NCBI GenBank assembly: GCA_038087015.1
Contig: JASBNA010000006.1
Coordinates: forward strand, 434,001-498,000
Origin: Cerrena zonata
Taxonomy: Eukaryota; Basidiomycota; Agaricomycetes; Polyporales; Cerrenaceae
DNA: 64,000 nt
Direction: 5' to 3'
Under the pieces are notes generated by a model. The model worked only from the letters and a program-made list of their open reading frames with translations. It was not told where the DNA came from and made no database searches. A program made the translations under genes and the position numbers. This document shows positions 53,326-64,000 of this stretch, piece after piece. Numbering within the stretch: position 1 is the first letter of the stretch; each line of letters begins with the position of its first letter.

Positions 53326-56300
53326 ATTTCTTAGACGTATGGCTAGAGTAAACCAGTCGGATCTTTAACAAGAGTCAAGCAGAAGAACGATATTATGTGG
53401 TTGTTGAGGCTTTGTACCGCAGGTGTAAACTGCCCACTAGTAGAGAAGGAGTGCAACGTTGGTCGTGGTTGTGGTCAGATTTGGTTCACATTGAAAATTC
53501 CGGTCATACGAGTTTCAATATTGCATTACACAGGAATGAACTCCATAATTCTCAATTTCGTGACCATTGCACCATCCGGATAGCCGACGGCCCGCAGCGT
53601 TCTTTCTATTTCTGATCATGACGGGCGTCGTCCCGGCCGATCCTCCGAAATCCGTTTCAGGCAAGTGTCCAAGTTCGGTTCCATCATGATCTTGCTAGTG
53701 CTAGCAGTGGATGTCGGCGGCAACCTGAACAAGACTCTCATACTGAGTAGCAAGTTGACTACCGCAAAGGCTTCATCTCGGTGTACAACATAATACACGT
53801 CTCCATCTTGGCAGCGCTTCCTGCTCCGACTATGACCTAGTCAAACTGCGAGTATGTTAACGCTTTGAACCCGGACATACCACTTTTGATTTGTCACTGG
53901 ATCCTTAACTTATAGCCGAACATTCACAATGCCCCAATGATTCTGGAGCTTACCTTCTAGTCATGATAGATCGAGTCAAACTTTTAAGCTACAAATATAC
54001 GGTTCGGGTCCCCGTGGCTATCGTGGCTTTAACAAGTTAAGCCGGGAAAGAATCTCATTCTGAGGGCCCTGATTACTCAAGGTGACGCATCGAGATAGAA
54101 CAGATGTCACCAAAGTCATTACGTCGACCTCGCCATACCTAATTGCAATAGATACTCGATGGGTGAGATAGCTATCGACTAACAGCCTTTTAGCAATCGG
54201 GCATGACAGGCGGATTATCAGGCTACTATATGACTAGCGTCGGATACGACTTGGGGGGGATTTGCTACACAAAGGATATCGGGAGCGCGTTACAATGCTC
54301 CGAAGCCTTTAGTGTACCGAACGAATGCGGCATATTTTTATCGACCTATGCTCTGCGTTCATTTGCCCTGTTCAAAGGTAAATTGGCCGCCTATCGATTT
54401 GAAAACTGCTACAAGGCTTCGGCGATCACCGTCAAGGCTCAGTCCGTGAGCAGCGTCAGAATTGTTGAATTCTTATCGGCTTAAGAGTCTATTAGAGATG
54501 AACAACAATGCTGTGGTCAAGTGGCTTCGATTACCTCGTGAGCGGGGTCTTGACAAACCTAAGACTCGAACAACGGAGTAGAGAATGGACTGATAGCAGG
54601 TATGTGTTTAGTTATATCCTCGATCATAGAAACATGACTCGTTCTGATAATGTATTCGGACCGCTCTCGGAATATACATTGACAGCTTCTCACTGACATC
54701 TCTTCTTCAATGCTCAGACTTGTATCACTCAGCACCTACTATTCATCGTGTGGTACGTTGCGAGAAAATCGCATCATCTTCGAGGTCGGTTTGGATGTGC
54801 ATCATGTGTTCCATGGTGTACGTTCATCTTATACCCACAGAGTAATACACCCGATCAGATTCTACTCCTCGCGTTCACAGAAGGTCAGGAACCATCCCCA
54901 TCTACAAGAGGAGCCTGTCACCTACATTGGCAAATTATTATATTTTGCTCTCTGCAAGCTATGCATCCCAACGGCCCGGACAATGTCAGTATGCTTATTC
55001 TACTTAAATCCCTATGGCATCGAGAGCCCGTAAATCGGTCGAGTATACAAATGGGGCTTGAAGAAAATCGTGTTTGGCGTGATCACCTCTGTACCTTTGC
55101 TTATTCCCCATTGATTTTTGGATGCGCTTGTGAAGTTAGTAGCGAGAGTCCGAGAGCCGGACACAACGACACTCATGATTAGTGCAAACAGCCTCGAGAG
55201 TCAGTTTGAAACGTCTCATCCCAATATTTCGAAACCCGTTGTTGCCCAGTCACGGAAATGAGCAAAAACATTGCTTTCTCGATGCTTTGCGCCCAGAGCG
55301 TTCCGAGTGTATCACTTCGAAAAAGCTTGTACAGCTCCGGTCGGTCAATGATAATCAGGGCGAGTTGTGACCGCATAACCCAGCATTTTTTGGTCAAACG
55401 CATTTGACTTTTCTTTCCTTTCATGCCCTAGGGTTTCCAAGTCTCTCAATCGACGTTTTGCATCAATACGGTCACGGTAAAAGTAAGGTCCAAGAAGATC
55501 TGAGATCGATCTCCATGGGCGCTGAAGGAATAGAAGACGCCCATTTTTGGTAATGAAGTTCAACCATGATTGACCGTTCGGACTCCGACTCAGTGTTCAA
55601 TATTCAATCTTCAACTGACGGTCATGGTGAACCTTGGATGCCATGATAATGCTCTCACTATCTTCACTCGGAAGAAACTGATAACAAGGCACGAAAGCCT
55701 TGATTGCACCTCAGTTTCAGAAATGAACTCTAGGATGTTGAAATAGCTCTTGGACTGGATCATGATGAGTCAATGCCAGTGGTAGTAATCTTGTAATTCA
55801 TGGCCTTCTGTGGGGCATGAAGTCAAGAATGTTGTGACTCTGGATGACAGAGACGATCCATTGTACTTGCACCCAAGGTACGTGCCCCAGCGACTCCGCT
55901 GCCGATAAACAATGTGAAATAGGCTGAACTACTAGAGCATAACTTTCGAGTTGGTCTCCATTTATGCACTATACCCATCAGTGCCAAAATTTTATGTGAA
56001 ATGCCGAAGGTTTCTAACTAAACAGGAGTATCCTATACCCAAAGGATATAGGCACAGGGACACGAAATGAGGCTATCGTTGGACAAATATAGCGCGCCAC
56101 CCATCTGATGCTACGCGACTCCCTAACTGTAACTGTGCTCGTTTAGAGAAAACATGCTCCACTATCTAGTCGAAGAAGTTACTAGTCTGCATTCTAAGAA
56201 TGCAGGGGGCGATGTGCACATACGGCAGAGGCATATTCTCTCTGATCTATTTCGATAAGAGACTCTAATATTCCCATTGTAGCTCAGGTTTTCTGATAGT

Positions 56301-56834
56301 CGAATGTTCGGCTTCTAAATACTTTGCGGAGGCTACACATCTTACGTTCTTTCTCTATACATGTCTCAGACGTCAAGAAACGACACCTGGCATGTGAACC
56401 ACCGTTTGATACGAACTATTCATTAACAATGTGGCAAAAAGTTCTTGCGTAGGACATTCCACACCGCTGTTAAGCTGCCTTTCCTGGATGTTCACCGCGG
56501 AAGATTTTTCCATGGGAGAGAGGTCAATAGCACCGGAGGACCACAAGGGAAGTAGTAACAAACATGACATACCCCAAACACGGTATGTACAACCTCATAT
56601 ACTCAATTTACATTACGGTAATTCACAGCTCCTGCGGCTAGAAATTCCTAAAAACATGCGCTGAAAGCGCTTCGAATCGGATCAATGAGCGCACTGGATG
56701 TTGAGTGAAAGCGGTAGGTATGCCCTAAGAGCGGACCACACAACGGTCGATATATAAAGAATGGAGGCAGCAGTTAAACACACCAGGCAAATCCTGCATC
56801 GATTCATCGCACTCACAAGTCTACCAAAATCACT
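53326..56834. other. 3.5 kb gap before the terpene synthases, no recognised gene
   Basis: Contains the promoter of the fusion gene and of the first terpene synthase. Several open frames occur: 54203-54484 (+), 93 residues with five cysteines; 54748-55182 (+), 144 residues; and 55563-55345 (-), 72 residues. None shows a known motif, signal peptide or a convincing splice partner. The composition is more AT-rich and less ordered than the neighbouring genes, as in decayed or noncoding sequence. Confidence 0.4.
56751..56758 (+). promoter_or_regulatory. TATA box of the first sesquiterpene synthase
   Basis: TATATAAA lies 77 bp before the ATG at 56835, a normal distance for a fungal TATA promoter with a short leader. 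Such strong TATA boxes usually go with regulated rather than housekeeping expression. Confidence 0.55.
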
Positions 56835-57948
56835 ATGTCTTCTACTACCGTCTCTTTCAAACTTCCTGACCTCATCTCCGCGTGCCCTTTACAAGGTCGC
56901 ACGAATCCCCACTACGAGTCTGCCGCCGCCGAATCCTCAGCCTGGGTCGTCAGTTTCAACGTCTTCAGGGACAAGGGACATGACTTCTTCCAGTCCTGTG
57001 GTAGCGAGCTTTTATGCTCACATGCATACCCCTACGCTGGACACGACGAGCTTCGCACTTGCTGCGATTTCGTTAATTTGCTCTTCACCGTAGATGAGAT
57101 AAGTGACGAGCAGAACGGTCAGGATGCCTACCAGACTGGCTTAGTTCTGCTCCAATCTCTCCGCGATGAGAGCTACGACGACGGCTCTGTTCTGTGCACA
57201 ATGACAAAACAGTAAGCTACATCGAATCCGTAGCTTACCCCATTACTCATTAGAAAATTATGCAGGTTCAAGGCACGGTTATTCCCTAGGATGAGTCCCA
57301 CCTGTTACCGTCGTTTCGTCGGCCACGTTGAGGAATATATCAACGCGGTCGCCAAAGAGGCGGAGTATAGAGAGAAAAATATCGTCCTCGACATAGCTTC
57401 CTACGAAGCCTTGCGTAGGGAGAACAGTGCCGTCCGGTGTTGTTTTGGATTATTCGGATACGTCCTAGGGCTTGATCTCCCTGACGAGATATTTCAACAT
57501 CCCATCATGATGGCCATGCATCTTACCGCAGTGGATACAGTTTGCTGGTCTAACGTAAATATTCTTTATCTAAAGTTCAAAAATGTATGTCTCACCGCCC
57601 TTTCGTTTATAGGACATCTATTCCTACAACATGGAGCAAGCCATGGGACATACTACCAATAATATCATGACCGTGCTAATGAAGGCACAGAATGTAGACC
57701 TTCAAGGGGCCTCCGATTACGTTGGAGACTACTTCAAGGTTTTGATAGATCGTTTCTTTGAAAACAAGTCTCAACTTCCCTCCTTTGGCCCTGAAATGGA
57801 TCCCACAGTCGCGCAATTTGTCATGGCGATGGAAAGCTGGATTATCGGAAACTTGATGTGGAGTTTTGAAACCCTGCGTTACTTCGGGGCGAAGAGGGAA
57901 GAGGTGAAGAAGACTTTGGTTGTAGAGTTGACTCCCAAGAAGGTTTAA
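56835..57948 (+). CDS. Sesquiterpene synthase (first of pair)
   Basis: A class I terpene cyclase that turns farnesyl diphosphate into a sesquiterpene. Three exons splice in frame (donors near 57212 and 57557). The N-terminus reads [12 protein letters not shown] and [15 protein letters not shown]. The first metal-binding motif is DEISD (residues 87-91) in [14 protein letters not shown]. The second, NSE-type, motif is made at the exon 2/3 junction: CWSN joins [10 protein letters not shown]. The C-terminal diphosphate sensor [10 protein letters not shown] is present, stop 57946-57948. About 335 residues, the normal size for mushroom enzymes. No transit or signal sequence, so cytosolic. The product cannot be told from sequence. 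It lies tail to tail with a close paralogue. Confidence 0.93.
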
Positions 57949-58252
57949 AATGTTGTTTACGCTATAACCATAACTAGCTCGTACAACCATTCCAAATTTC
58001 GGCACTGCCTAGATGCTAGCGCCGGGCCGAATCTCGTTTCTCCGTTTTGTTTCAATGGTACACTCCATAGCAATCTATCAATAAAACGTCATATTTACAT
58101 TGGTACCCTACAACTGACAATTAGACATGCCTCGCGAATCATGCCCCACAGTAAGGAACATCACACGACGAGCAGCCTATACTACGATAATCAAATACTT
58201 AGAAAAATAGACTTTAACAAATGTAAAAGAGACGACGCCATGACGCAAGTTA
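57949..58252. other. Convergent spacer between the two terpene synthases
   Basis: 304 bp between the two stop codons. Holds both 3' untranslated regions; no coding signal. Confidence 0.6.
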
Positions 58253-59363
58253 TCAAATCTCCGGCGCCCGCAAGACCACGAGGAGCGTTTGCTTAACCTC
58301 CTTATGCGTAGGTCCAAAGTACCTCTGGGTCTCGAAGCTCCACGTCAGGTTTCCCTTGACCCAATGCTCCATTGCCTTGACGTACGCCGCGACAGCAGTA
58401 TCGGTGGCCAACCCCCAGCTAGGGAGAGCGCGCTTCTGATCTACGAAGCGGCGCATCAACTCCGCGAAATGATCACCTACAAGATCGGCGGCGGCTTGTA
58501 GGTCAATGTTCTTCGCTTTCATTAGGACGGTTAGGATGTTATTGCCGCTATGTCCTTTTGCCTGTTCCATATTGTAAGAATAGACGTCCTACGAAAAAAT
58601 AAAGATTAGTCAACAAAAACTTGTCCAACGGAGAGAGACATTCTTACATTCGACCAACAGACCATGTCAGCAGCGGCCCAGTACAAGTCCATGAAAACAG
58701 GGTTGTCGAAGACCTCACTGGGAAGGTCTACACCCAATACAAATTCGAATAAGCCAAAGCAGAGACGGATAGCGCTGTTTTCACGACGTAAGGCCTCGTA
58801 GGCCTCCATGTCGAGAACATGGCCCCGCTCTCTGTACTCTGCCTCGTGGGCGACGGCGTTGATGTAATCGTCGCAATGCTTTAAAAAACGTTCATAACAT
58901 CCCGGGCCGGCAAATTTACAGAAACGAGATTTAAACCTGTTAAGAAGTTAGCGGAGGGAAGAAACACGGACCGACAAATTACTCACTCTTTGGTCATTTT
59001 GGCTAACGGGGAGCCATCATCCCAATCGTCATCCCGCATGACTTGCAAGAAAATGTTTCCCGTAGCCCGAGCGTCACGACCGTTTTGGTCATCACTGACC
59101 TCGTCAACGACAAACAACAAGTTGACGAAATCGCAACAAGTCCGGAATTGCTCATAGTCCGCGTATGGATAAGTGTGGGAGACGAGTAGTTCATTGCTGC
59201 CCTGTATGAAAAAGGCACGTTTTTGATCGGTAAAGAGGTTGTATGAATTGATCCACGCAGAGGACTCGACCGCAGCCCTTTCGTAATGGGGATTAGTCGA
59301 GCCCTTTACTGGGCACACGGAGAGTAGGTCGGGAAGTTTGAAGGTTCGAAGAAGGGCGGGCAT
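58253..59363 (-). CDS. Sesquiterpene synthase (second of pair)
   Basis: A paralogue of the cyclase at 56835-57948 with the same three-exon structure and the same position of the metal motifs. The start at 59363 gives [18 protein letters not shown]; then [20 protein letters not shown], the first metal motif DEVSD (residues 87-91) followed by DQNG, the NSE-type [11 protein letters not shown] made across the second intron, and the sensor [10 protein letters not shown]. The stop is at 58253-58255. All catalytic motifs are present, so it is probably active. The pair is inverted, so a simple tandem duplication must have been followed by inversion, or the copy was made in inverted orientation. The residues around the metal motifs differ, so the two enzymes may give different products. 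Confidence 0.93.
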
Positions 59364-61311
59364 TGTGTATGAGTTGATGGGGGGAGAACATGGAAGGATG
59401 GGACTGTTTTATATCGTTTCGTCTCGTATATTGGCGTGGAATACACATGTCAGATTAGCCTAGAGAGATGAAACAGATGGAGATCTAGGGTCAGGTAAGT
59501 GACGAAACACATAGAGTAACGTGGAAATTAGCATCAACTTACATTACGATGCAGACTATTACCCCGCTTTGAAATCGTACCAGCTGGAATTGGAAGACGA
59601 CTAATATGAACGTTACGAAATGCAGAGAGTAAAACTAAACCTTGACCGTAGCTACACATCACCAAGCATTCTAAGTAAAAATAGGCTTCGAGGTATGTTA
59701 AACCAATTAGAGGAGATGCAATCCTTGGCGGCTAGGTGTTATGATTTGAATTGGCATTCAAAATAAGTTAATAACATCGGTACGATGTGCACCCCGTATC
59801 TAGAAACGGACCATCGTTTATACCGAAAATGGGCTCCACATAACTAGTTGCAATGCGGACTAACAGATGGTGAAGCGTGTGGGTGTTCTGAAATGAAAGA
59901 TGACAACAACCCGACCCTGATCAGTTACCCATTCTGGAATCGGGAAGGGTATAGTAATATCGATACAACGCCACCTCTCGTGTCGCATTCTCCAACTTGT
60001 CTCTAACGCGGTCCCGCACGTCCGCGCAGTAACCAATGCTTGGGCATAGTGACGAGATTGTGAAGTATGCTTGGAAACTGCCGAGTCCAGGCTGTGCCCT
60101 GACCAAAGTCATAGTGAAGAGTCTGAAGAGTAATCTTGAACGCCGCAAAGTAGATTTCTAGACTAGCTTCTTTGGTCATTTTTTTGAGTATGGAAGGAAG
60201 AAGCTGTTCGGCTCTTCAACAAAAGCAAACAATACCAGGTATTCCAACGACTCTCGAAAGAAACATGTTAGTCTGAACGTAGAATTCAGTTTGTTCGAGG
60301 TAGTCAGCGAATCTTACGACGTTACGAAAGTCAATCTAGTCAAAGTCTGTACGGTGATAGGCGGCTTCGGGTCAGTACCTGGCCAACGACGAGATGCAGA
60401 TTCACACTTACCGCATGTGCGAAAATGGACGATTCCAAGCGGTGATCAGGCACCAAGTAATACACGGAGACAAATCTCGTATTCGTGTCACAGTAAGATT
60501 TTTCAGTTTGTCAGATACCGATTCGGAGATCCCTCAATACTTTGCGGATAGGACCGGACAGGCTTCGGCTTCGTCGAAAGCCTTGCTGTAGCCAGCATGC
60601 AGCATCCTTCCGTTTATGCACTCTGCCTGCCCGGGTTGGCATGCCCATAAGACTGGACTGTAACGAAGGATCAGCGTCCACTGCCGGTATCACGACAATC
60701 AGCATCGTGTCCAGGGTGTATGTATATGTATTAACGGGATCACGGAATCAATGTACCCACCGCGAGGTGAAGAAGGTTTGACCCGAGGCGAGGCGCATCC
60801 ACCCAAAGGAAAAACAATCCTCAGATGGCATGGGATTAGACATGAGTAGTCGGTTAACTCGTTCAAGTTGAACATATGTCAAACAAGACGCTTAGACAAA
60901 CAACGCAGGAGGTCGGCTTCTTCTACATCCTTAGATTCGTGCGATCGTTCCGCACTTTTGGGGCAGCAGTCACACTTAAATAAAGAGGCGTTACAGCCGA
61001 ATTAGTCACGTTGAGAGGAGATGACAGCAGGCATACGGACCACATAATCCCAATCGGACTCGGCGGACTCTAGATGACAGTCGGTATGGGAAGATAAAAT
61101 CGTAGCTTGGAGATGGACAGGGTCTGCTGTAAGGACTGCGCACGACTAATTGATCGTTTCAACGGAAACATCGAAAGGAAAGTGCTGGAATTAGAGGATA
61201 CACAATGCGACGCAGAAACTAGGAATGCAAAGTAACAAAAAGGAGATACGTAGCGGGAATAATACAATGACCGAGGAGCCGAATCCGACACCAATGTAGA
61301 CGTCAAGTTGT
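59364..61311. other. About 1.9 kb without a recognised gene
   Basis: Between the second terpene synthase start and the RPB5 end, both on the minus strand. Open frames of 60-86 codons occur (for example 60148-59921 on the minus strand), none with a known motif. It contains the promoter of the second synthase next to 59364. Confidence 0.4.
59407..59413 (-). promoter_or_regulatory. TATA box of the second sesquiterpene synthase
   Basis: TATAAAA on the minus strand, about 45 bp before the ATG at 59363. Both terpene synthases thus have a clear TATA box, which most other genes of the window lack. Confidence 0.5.
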
Positions 61312-62224
61312 CTAGAAGCATATCCTGTAGCTGGCATATCGACCACTGGTTTCACTCGGTCGAGTAATTTTTACAACGTTTCCCTCTACGAAGACCGTAA
61401 TATCTTGCCACGGGATCTGCTAACTGAATACGAGGAAGTTGTGTCTCCTTCAACCGGCTGTGGAGCAGGACATCAGTCGAATGCACGCGGTACATGTAAG
61501 ATGAACGTCACGTACTACTTCTCTAGCAGCGTTTTCTTCTGTTCTGCCGTAAGAACTTCGTGTTTTGGCACGAGGGTGTGGTGCGTAATGTTAACAAGAA
61601 GATCCGACTCCGAGAATTCTTCTAGTTTGTATTGTTGAGCCATGGCCACGATGACCTGCCAGATAGTAGCTTTTAATAGAGTTGAACTGTTAATCGAATG
61701 ATTATACGCACCTTTCGGGCAGATGGGGTCATGTTTCCGGGGAATACAATGATCCCCCTCTGAATGTTCTTTTCCTCGAGAATACCGAGTAGTCTATTGG
61801 ATACCATGGTCTCATTTCAGTATCAGCTGATTCTGAACGCATTAGACACGTACTTCGCATCGTCTTGACACCGACACTCTTCTCGTCCGTGAAGAATACA
61901 AAGATTTGGTCCATTGGGTTGTCCTTGTGGTTGGTGAAGAAATTCAGTTGGGCCCGACTGAGATACACGGTCAAACATCATCTCTTCCTGCATACAACTA
62001 TGGACTTACTCTACACTCCCAGCACTATTCGAATAATGACTTCGGAAATTGCCTAGATCCATGTTAATTTCTTCATCGGACACTTGGAAACCCTATTCGA
62101 TCGCCAGAGATCAATAACCACAGAATTGGGACCGGAGTTTAGTGCTCCTGACCCTGTCTTTTACAAGTTCGTGAATAGTCCTGTTGACCTTCCAAAGCTT
62201 TGCCGATTCGTCGCCGTCAGACAT
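61312..62224 (-). CDS. RPB5: RNA polymerase subunit RPB5/ABC27, with an apparent frameshift near the C-terminus
   Basis: A shared subunit of RNA polymerases I, II and III. The start at 62224 gives [20 protein letters not shown], spliced to [20 protein letters not shown], then [47 protein letters not shown], the [14 protein letters not shown] segment and [12 protein letters not shown]. Near 61378 the frame breaks: after GLRRG the sequence GGGAAACGTTGTA reads GKRC and stops at 61352-61354, while the conserved end [20 protein letters not shown] lies one base out of phase and runs to TAG at 61312-61314. The junction after KTMR also fits poorly: a strong GTACGT donor would leave the wrong phase, and a weaker GTGTCT site works. 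Since RPB5 is essential, an assembly error of one base in the AAA run is likely, otherwise this is a damaged copy. Confidence 0.88.
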
Positions 62225-62324
62225 GATGAACTCGTGAAGGTTGTGTTGGATGATCGAAGTGCGATGTCAAAATGTCTTGAAATTGGGCGCCTATCCACAC
62301 TTCGCACTTCTTTCCAGTTCACTC
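62225..62324. promoter_or_regulatory. 100-bp bidirectional promoter between RPB5 and SWD2
   Basis: Exactly 100 bp lie between two divergent start codons of two transcription and chromatin genes. No TATA box is visible. Each gene's leader probably overlaps the other's promoter. Confidence 0.7.
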
Positions 62325-63717
62325 ATGGCACCGACCGCAAGTACAAGCACTCACGATGCAGGAGCACCCTCCACACTGTCTCTGACACCTCAAATCATGG
62401 TAACTACCGCTGATAACTCATTAATCATCTATATGGATCTGAAAGTCTATTAGGGGAAGTTCAAACCCGCAAAGATATTCAAAACTGCTGTCGAACCGAC
62501 GCCACCACCATCTCCTGGACCTCATGCTGCGCGGAGTCAAAATCAAGGTCCTAGACATATCAGCGGAATCAGCTTCGATGACAGAGGGGACCAGGTGGTG
62601 ACTGCCTCGGAGGATGAGACATTCCGACTTTACAGTTGTAAGAGCGGCAAGCGAGTTCTCCTTGAACTAGTCCCGGGTGCATTAGAACTAACCTAATCTC
62701 TATAGACATCTGAAGACTCTATACTCGAAGAAATACGGCGTTGATCTACCCCGCTTTACACACAAGAACACTACGATTCTCCATGCATCAACGAAGGAGG
62801 ACGATACCATTCGATACCACTCATTACATGACAATAAATACTTGCAGTATTTCAAGGGTCATAAAGACAAGGTGGTGTCGATGGAAGTTTCCCCAGTCGA
62901 TGATGGATTCATGTCAGGTTCGATGGACAAGACTGTACGCTTGTGGGATCTACGGACACCATATTGCCGAGGACTTCTCACTGTCCCGTCTACACCTATT
63001 GTAGCGTATGATGCTACCGGGCTTGTGTTTGCCGTGGCAGTCAATCACTATTCCCGGATACTGCTCTATGATCACGCCAATTTCGACAAGGCACCCTTCC
63101 TCGCAATCACGCTTGACGACCCCACTCTTGCCCAGATCACTTACCCTCCACGAATCCCGTACATGACGTCTCTTCATTTCTCTTCAAGCGGCAAATACCT
63201 CCTGGTTGGATGTTCTGGGAACGCGCATTACATCCTTGACGCGTTTGAAGGACACTTGCTCGCCAAACTAGAAGGTCATACTGGTCTCGAGCGTCGAGGG
63301 ATGAGCAACCATCCCCCAGGTATTGAACCTGTTCGAGGGTGCAGTGGAGAAGAAGTTTCCTGGACACCAGATAGCAAGTTCATCGTTAGTGGAAGTCTAG
63401 ATGGCAAGATCTTCATCTGGGATGTGCGAGAACTCCCTGTTATCCAGGGTCCGATTAACACGAAGGCTACGCCGGCGCGTTTGAAACCTATGACGGTTCT
63501 TGAAGGACACCCTGGACCTTCACGTTGTGTCGGATTTAACCCAAGAATGGCTATGATGTGCTCAGGAGGCACTGAACTGGTACGCGTCGAATTTCTTATT
63601 TTTTTCTTCTCCGTACTGATGACAATCTGTGTCTAGGCGTTCTGGCTTCCCGACCAGGCTGGAGATCCTGAGGAGATTGCGAAAGAATTATTGAAAAAGA
63701 AGTCTTTGCCTGCTTGA
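62325..63717 (+). CDS. SWD2: COMPASS / polyadenylation factor WD40 subunit SWD2
   Basis: SWD2 is a WD40 protein shared by the histone H3K4 methyltransferase COMPASS and the cleavage/polyadenylation factor. The start at 62325 gives a Ser/Thr-rich leader (MAPTASTSTHDAG), spliced after PQIM to GKFKPAKIFKTAV. Blades follow: ISGISFDDRGDQVVTASEDE, a GC-AG intron (62651-62705), LKTLYSKKYGVDLPRFTHK, TTILHASTKEDDTIRYHSL, YLQYFKGHKDKVVSMEVSP, FMSGSMDKTVRLWDLRT, MTSLHFSSSGKYLLVGC, EEVSWTPDSKFIVSGSLDGK and SRCVGFNPRMAMMCSGGTEL. The last exon, AFWLPDQ, ends at 63715-63717. The sequence order is that of Swd2/WDR82 and the gene looks intact. Confidence 0.93.
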
Positions 63718-63973
63718 TATAGTTCCTCACTTGCTGTACATACGCTCTCGCTATTTATCGAGTTGTATTATTTACACTACATATTCTGCCCATGTCGAAA
63801 TTCGAACATACGCGAAACGCGGTCTGCAGCCACGATCACAGGGGTATGCTTTAGCGCCCATGAGAAGGCGGGACGTGGCATGAGATGACGAGCAGAGCAA
63901 ACAGCCTACTCCTCACAACTCAACCACTACTTTTCTATTTCTCTTTCGGTCATCGGTCGTCGGTTTTCCAATA
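63718..63973. other. Intergenic region at the window end
   Basis: Follows SWD2. From about 63900 it becomes CT-rich (CTCCTCACAACTCAACC and TTTCTATTTCTCTTTCG), which resembles the leader of another + strand gene. Confidence 0.4.
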
Positions 63974-64000
63974 ATGCGTGTCCAGTCATTCCTTGGCTAT
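63974..64000 (+). CDS. Possible start of a further gene, cut by the window end
   Basis: An ATG at 63974 preceded by a pyrimidine-rich leader opens a frame of only nine codons (MRVQSFLGY) before the window ends. The product cannot be named, and the call rests only on the leader and the ATG. Confidence 0.2.

Noticed and set aside
59921..60148. 75-codon minus-strand frame as a gene
   Set aside because: No recognisable domain and no splice continuation; left as part of the intergenic region.
62084..62413. Plus-strand frame of 109 codons before SWD2
   Set aside because: It is antisense to the first exon of RPB5 and out of frame with the SWD2 start at 62325.

Overview
The window is a gene-dense stretch of a filamentous basidiomycete genome, most likely an agaric mushroom (Agaricomycetes). 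The reasons are the many short introns (about 50-75 nt, GT-AG, some GC-AG), genes closely packed on both strands, the lack of operons, fungal housekeeping genes, Asp-Glu-x-x-Asp sesquiterpene synthases of the mushroom type, and a GAF-type hybrid histidine kinase. I recognise 23 gene loci. I see no tRNA, rRNA, CRISPR array or intact transposon.

Layout. 1-7 kb: PP2A catalytic subunit (cut by the window edge), eIF1A, an F-box/ankyrin protein and a broken GMC oxidoreductase. 7.5-18 kb: a large hybrid histidine kinase and a dolichol kinase. 18.8-26 kb: uracil-DNA glycosylase, a 3 kb stretch without a recognisable gene, and a bZIP factor. 26-42 kb: the TFIIH helicase XPB, splicing factor SF1/BBP, the rRNA methyltransferase RCM1/NSUN5, a type I DnaJ, the mRNA-export WD40 protein RAE1 and the C-5 sterol desaturase ERG3. 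43-50 kb: a cysteine-rich metallothionein-like protein, an F-box protein, homocitrate synthase and the SWR1-complex subunit VPS71/ZNHIT1. 49.8-59.4 kb: one open frame joining a cystathionine beta-lyase to mevalonate kinase, then a 3.5 kb gap and two sesquiterpene synthases arranged tail to tail. 61-64 kb: RNA polymerase subunit RPB5 and the COMPASS subunit SWD2, head to head over 100 bp.

Functional links. Mevalonate kinase (isoprenoid precursor supply), two sesquiterpene synthases, a sterol desaturase and dolichol kinase all belong to isoprenoid metabolism. Only the mevalonate kinase and the two synthases are close enough to suggest a small biosynthetic neighbourhood. Many housekeeping genes sit head to head and share short promoters: PP2A/eIF1A, SEC59/UNG, XPB/SF1, RCM1/DnaJ and RPB5/SWD2.

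Most notable items: (1) the in-frame cystathionine beta-lyase/mevalonate kinase fusion with both domains meeting inside one exon and no start codon for the kinase alone; (2) a Thr-rich heptad-repeat protein ending in an eight-cysteine metallothionein-like cluster; (3) a GMC pseudogene broken by an inverted templated insertion of its own downstream sequence; (4) extreme exon structures: a DnaJ start codon split by an intron, a 6-nt exon that encodes the Asp-Lys of the HPD motif, and 9- and 12-nt exons in eIF1A; (5) three GC-AG introns; (6) an apparent frameshift in the conserved C-terminus of RPB5. Exon boundaries were read by eye from splice consensus and conserved protein frames, so individual junctions may be off.
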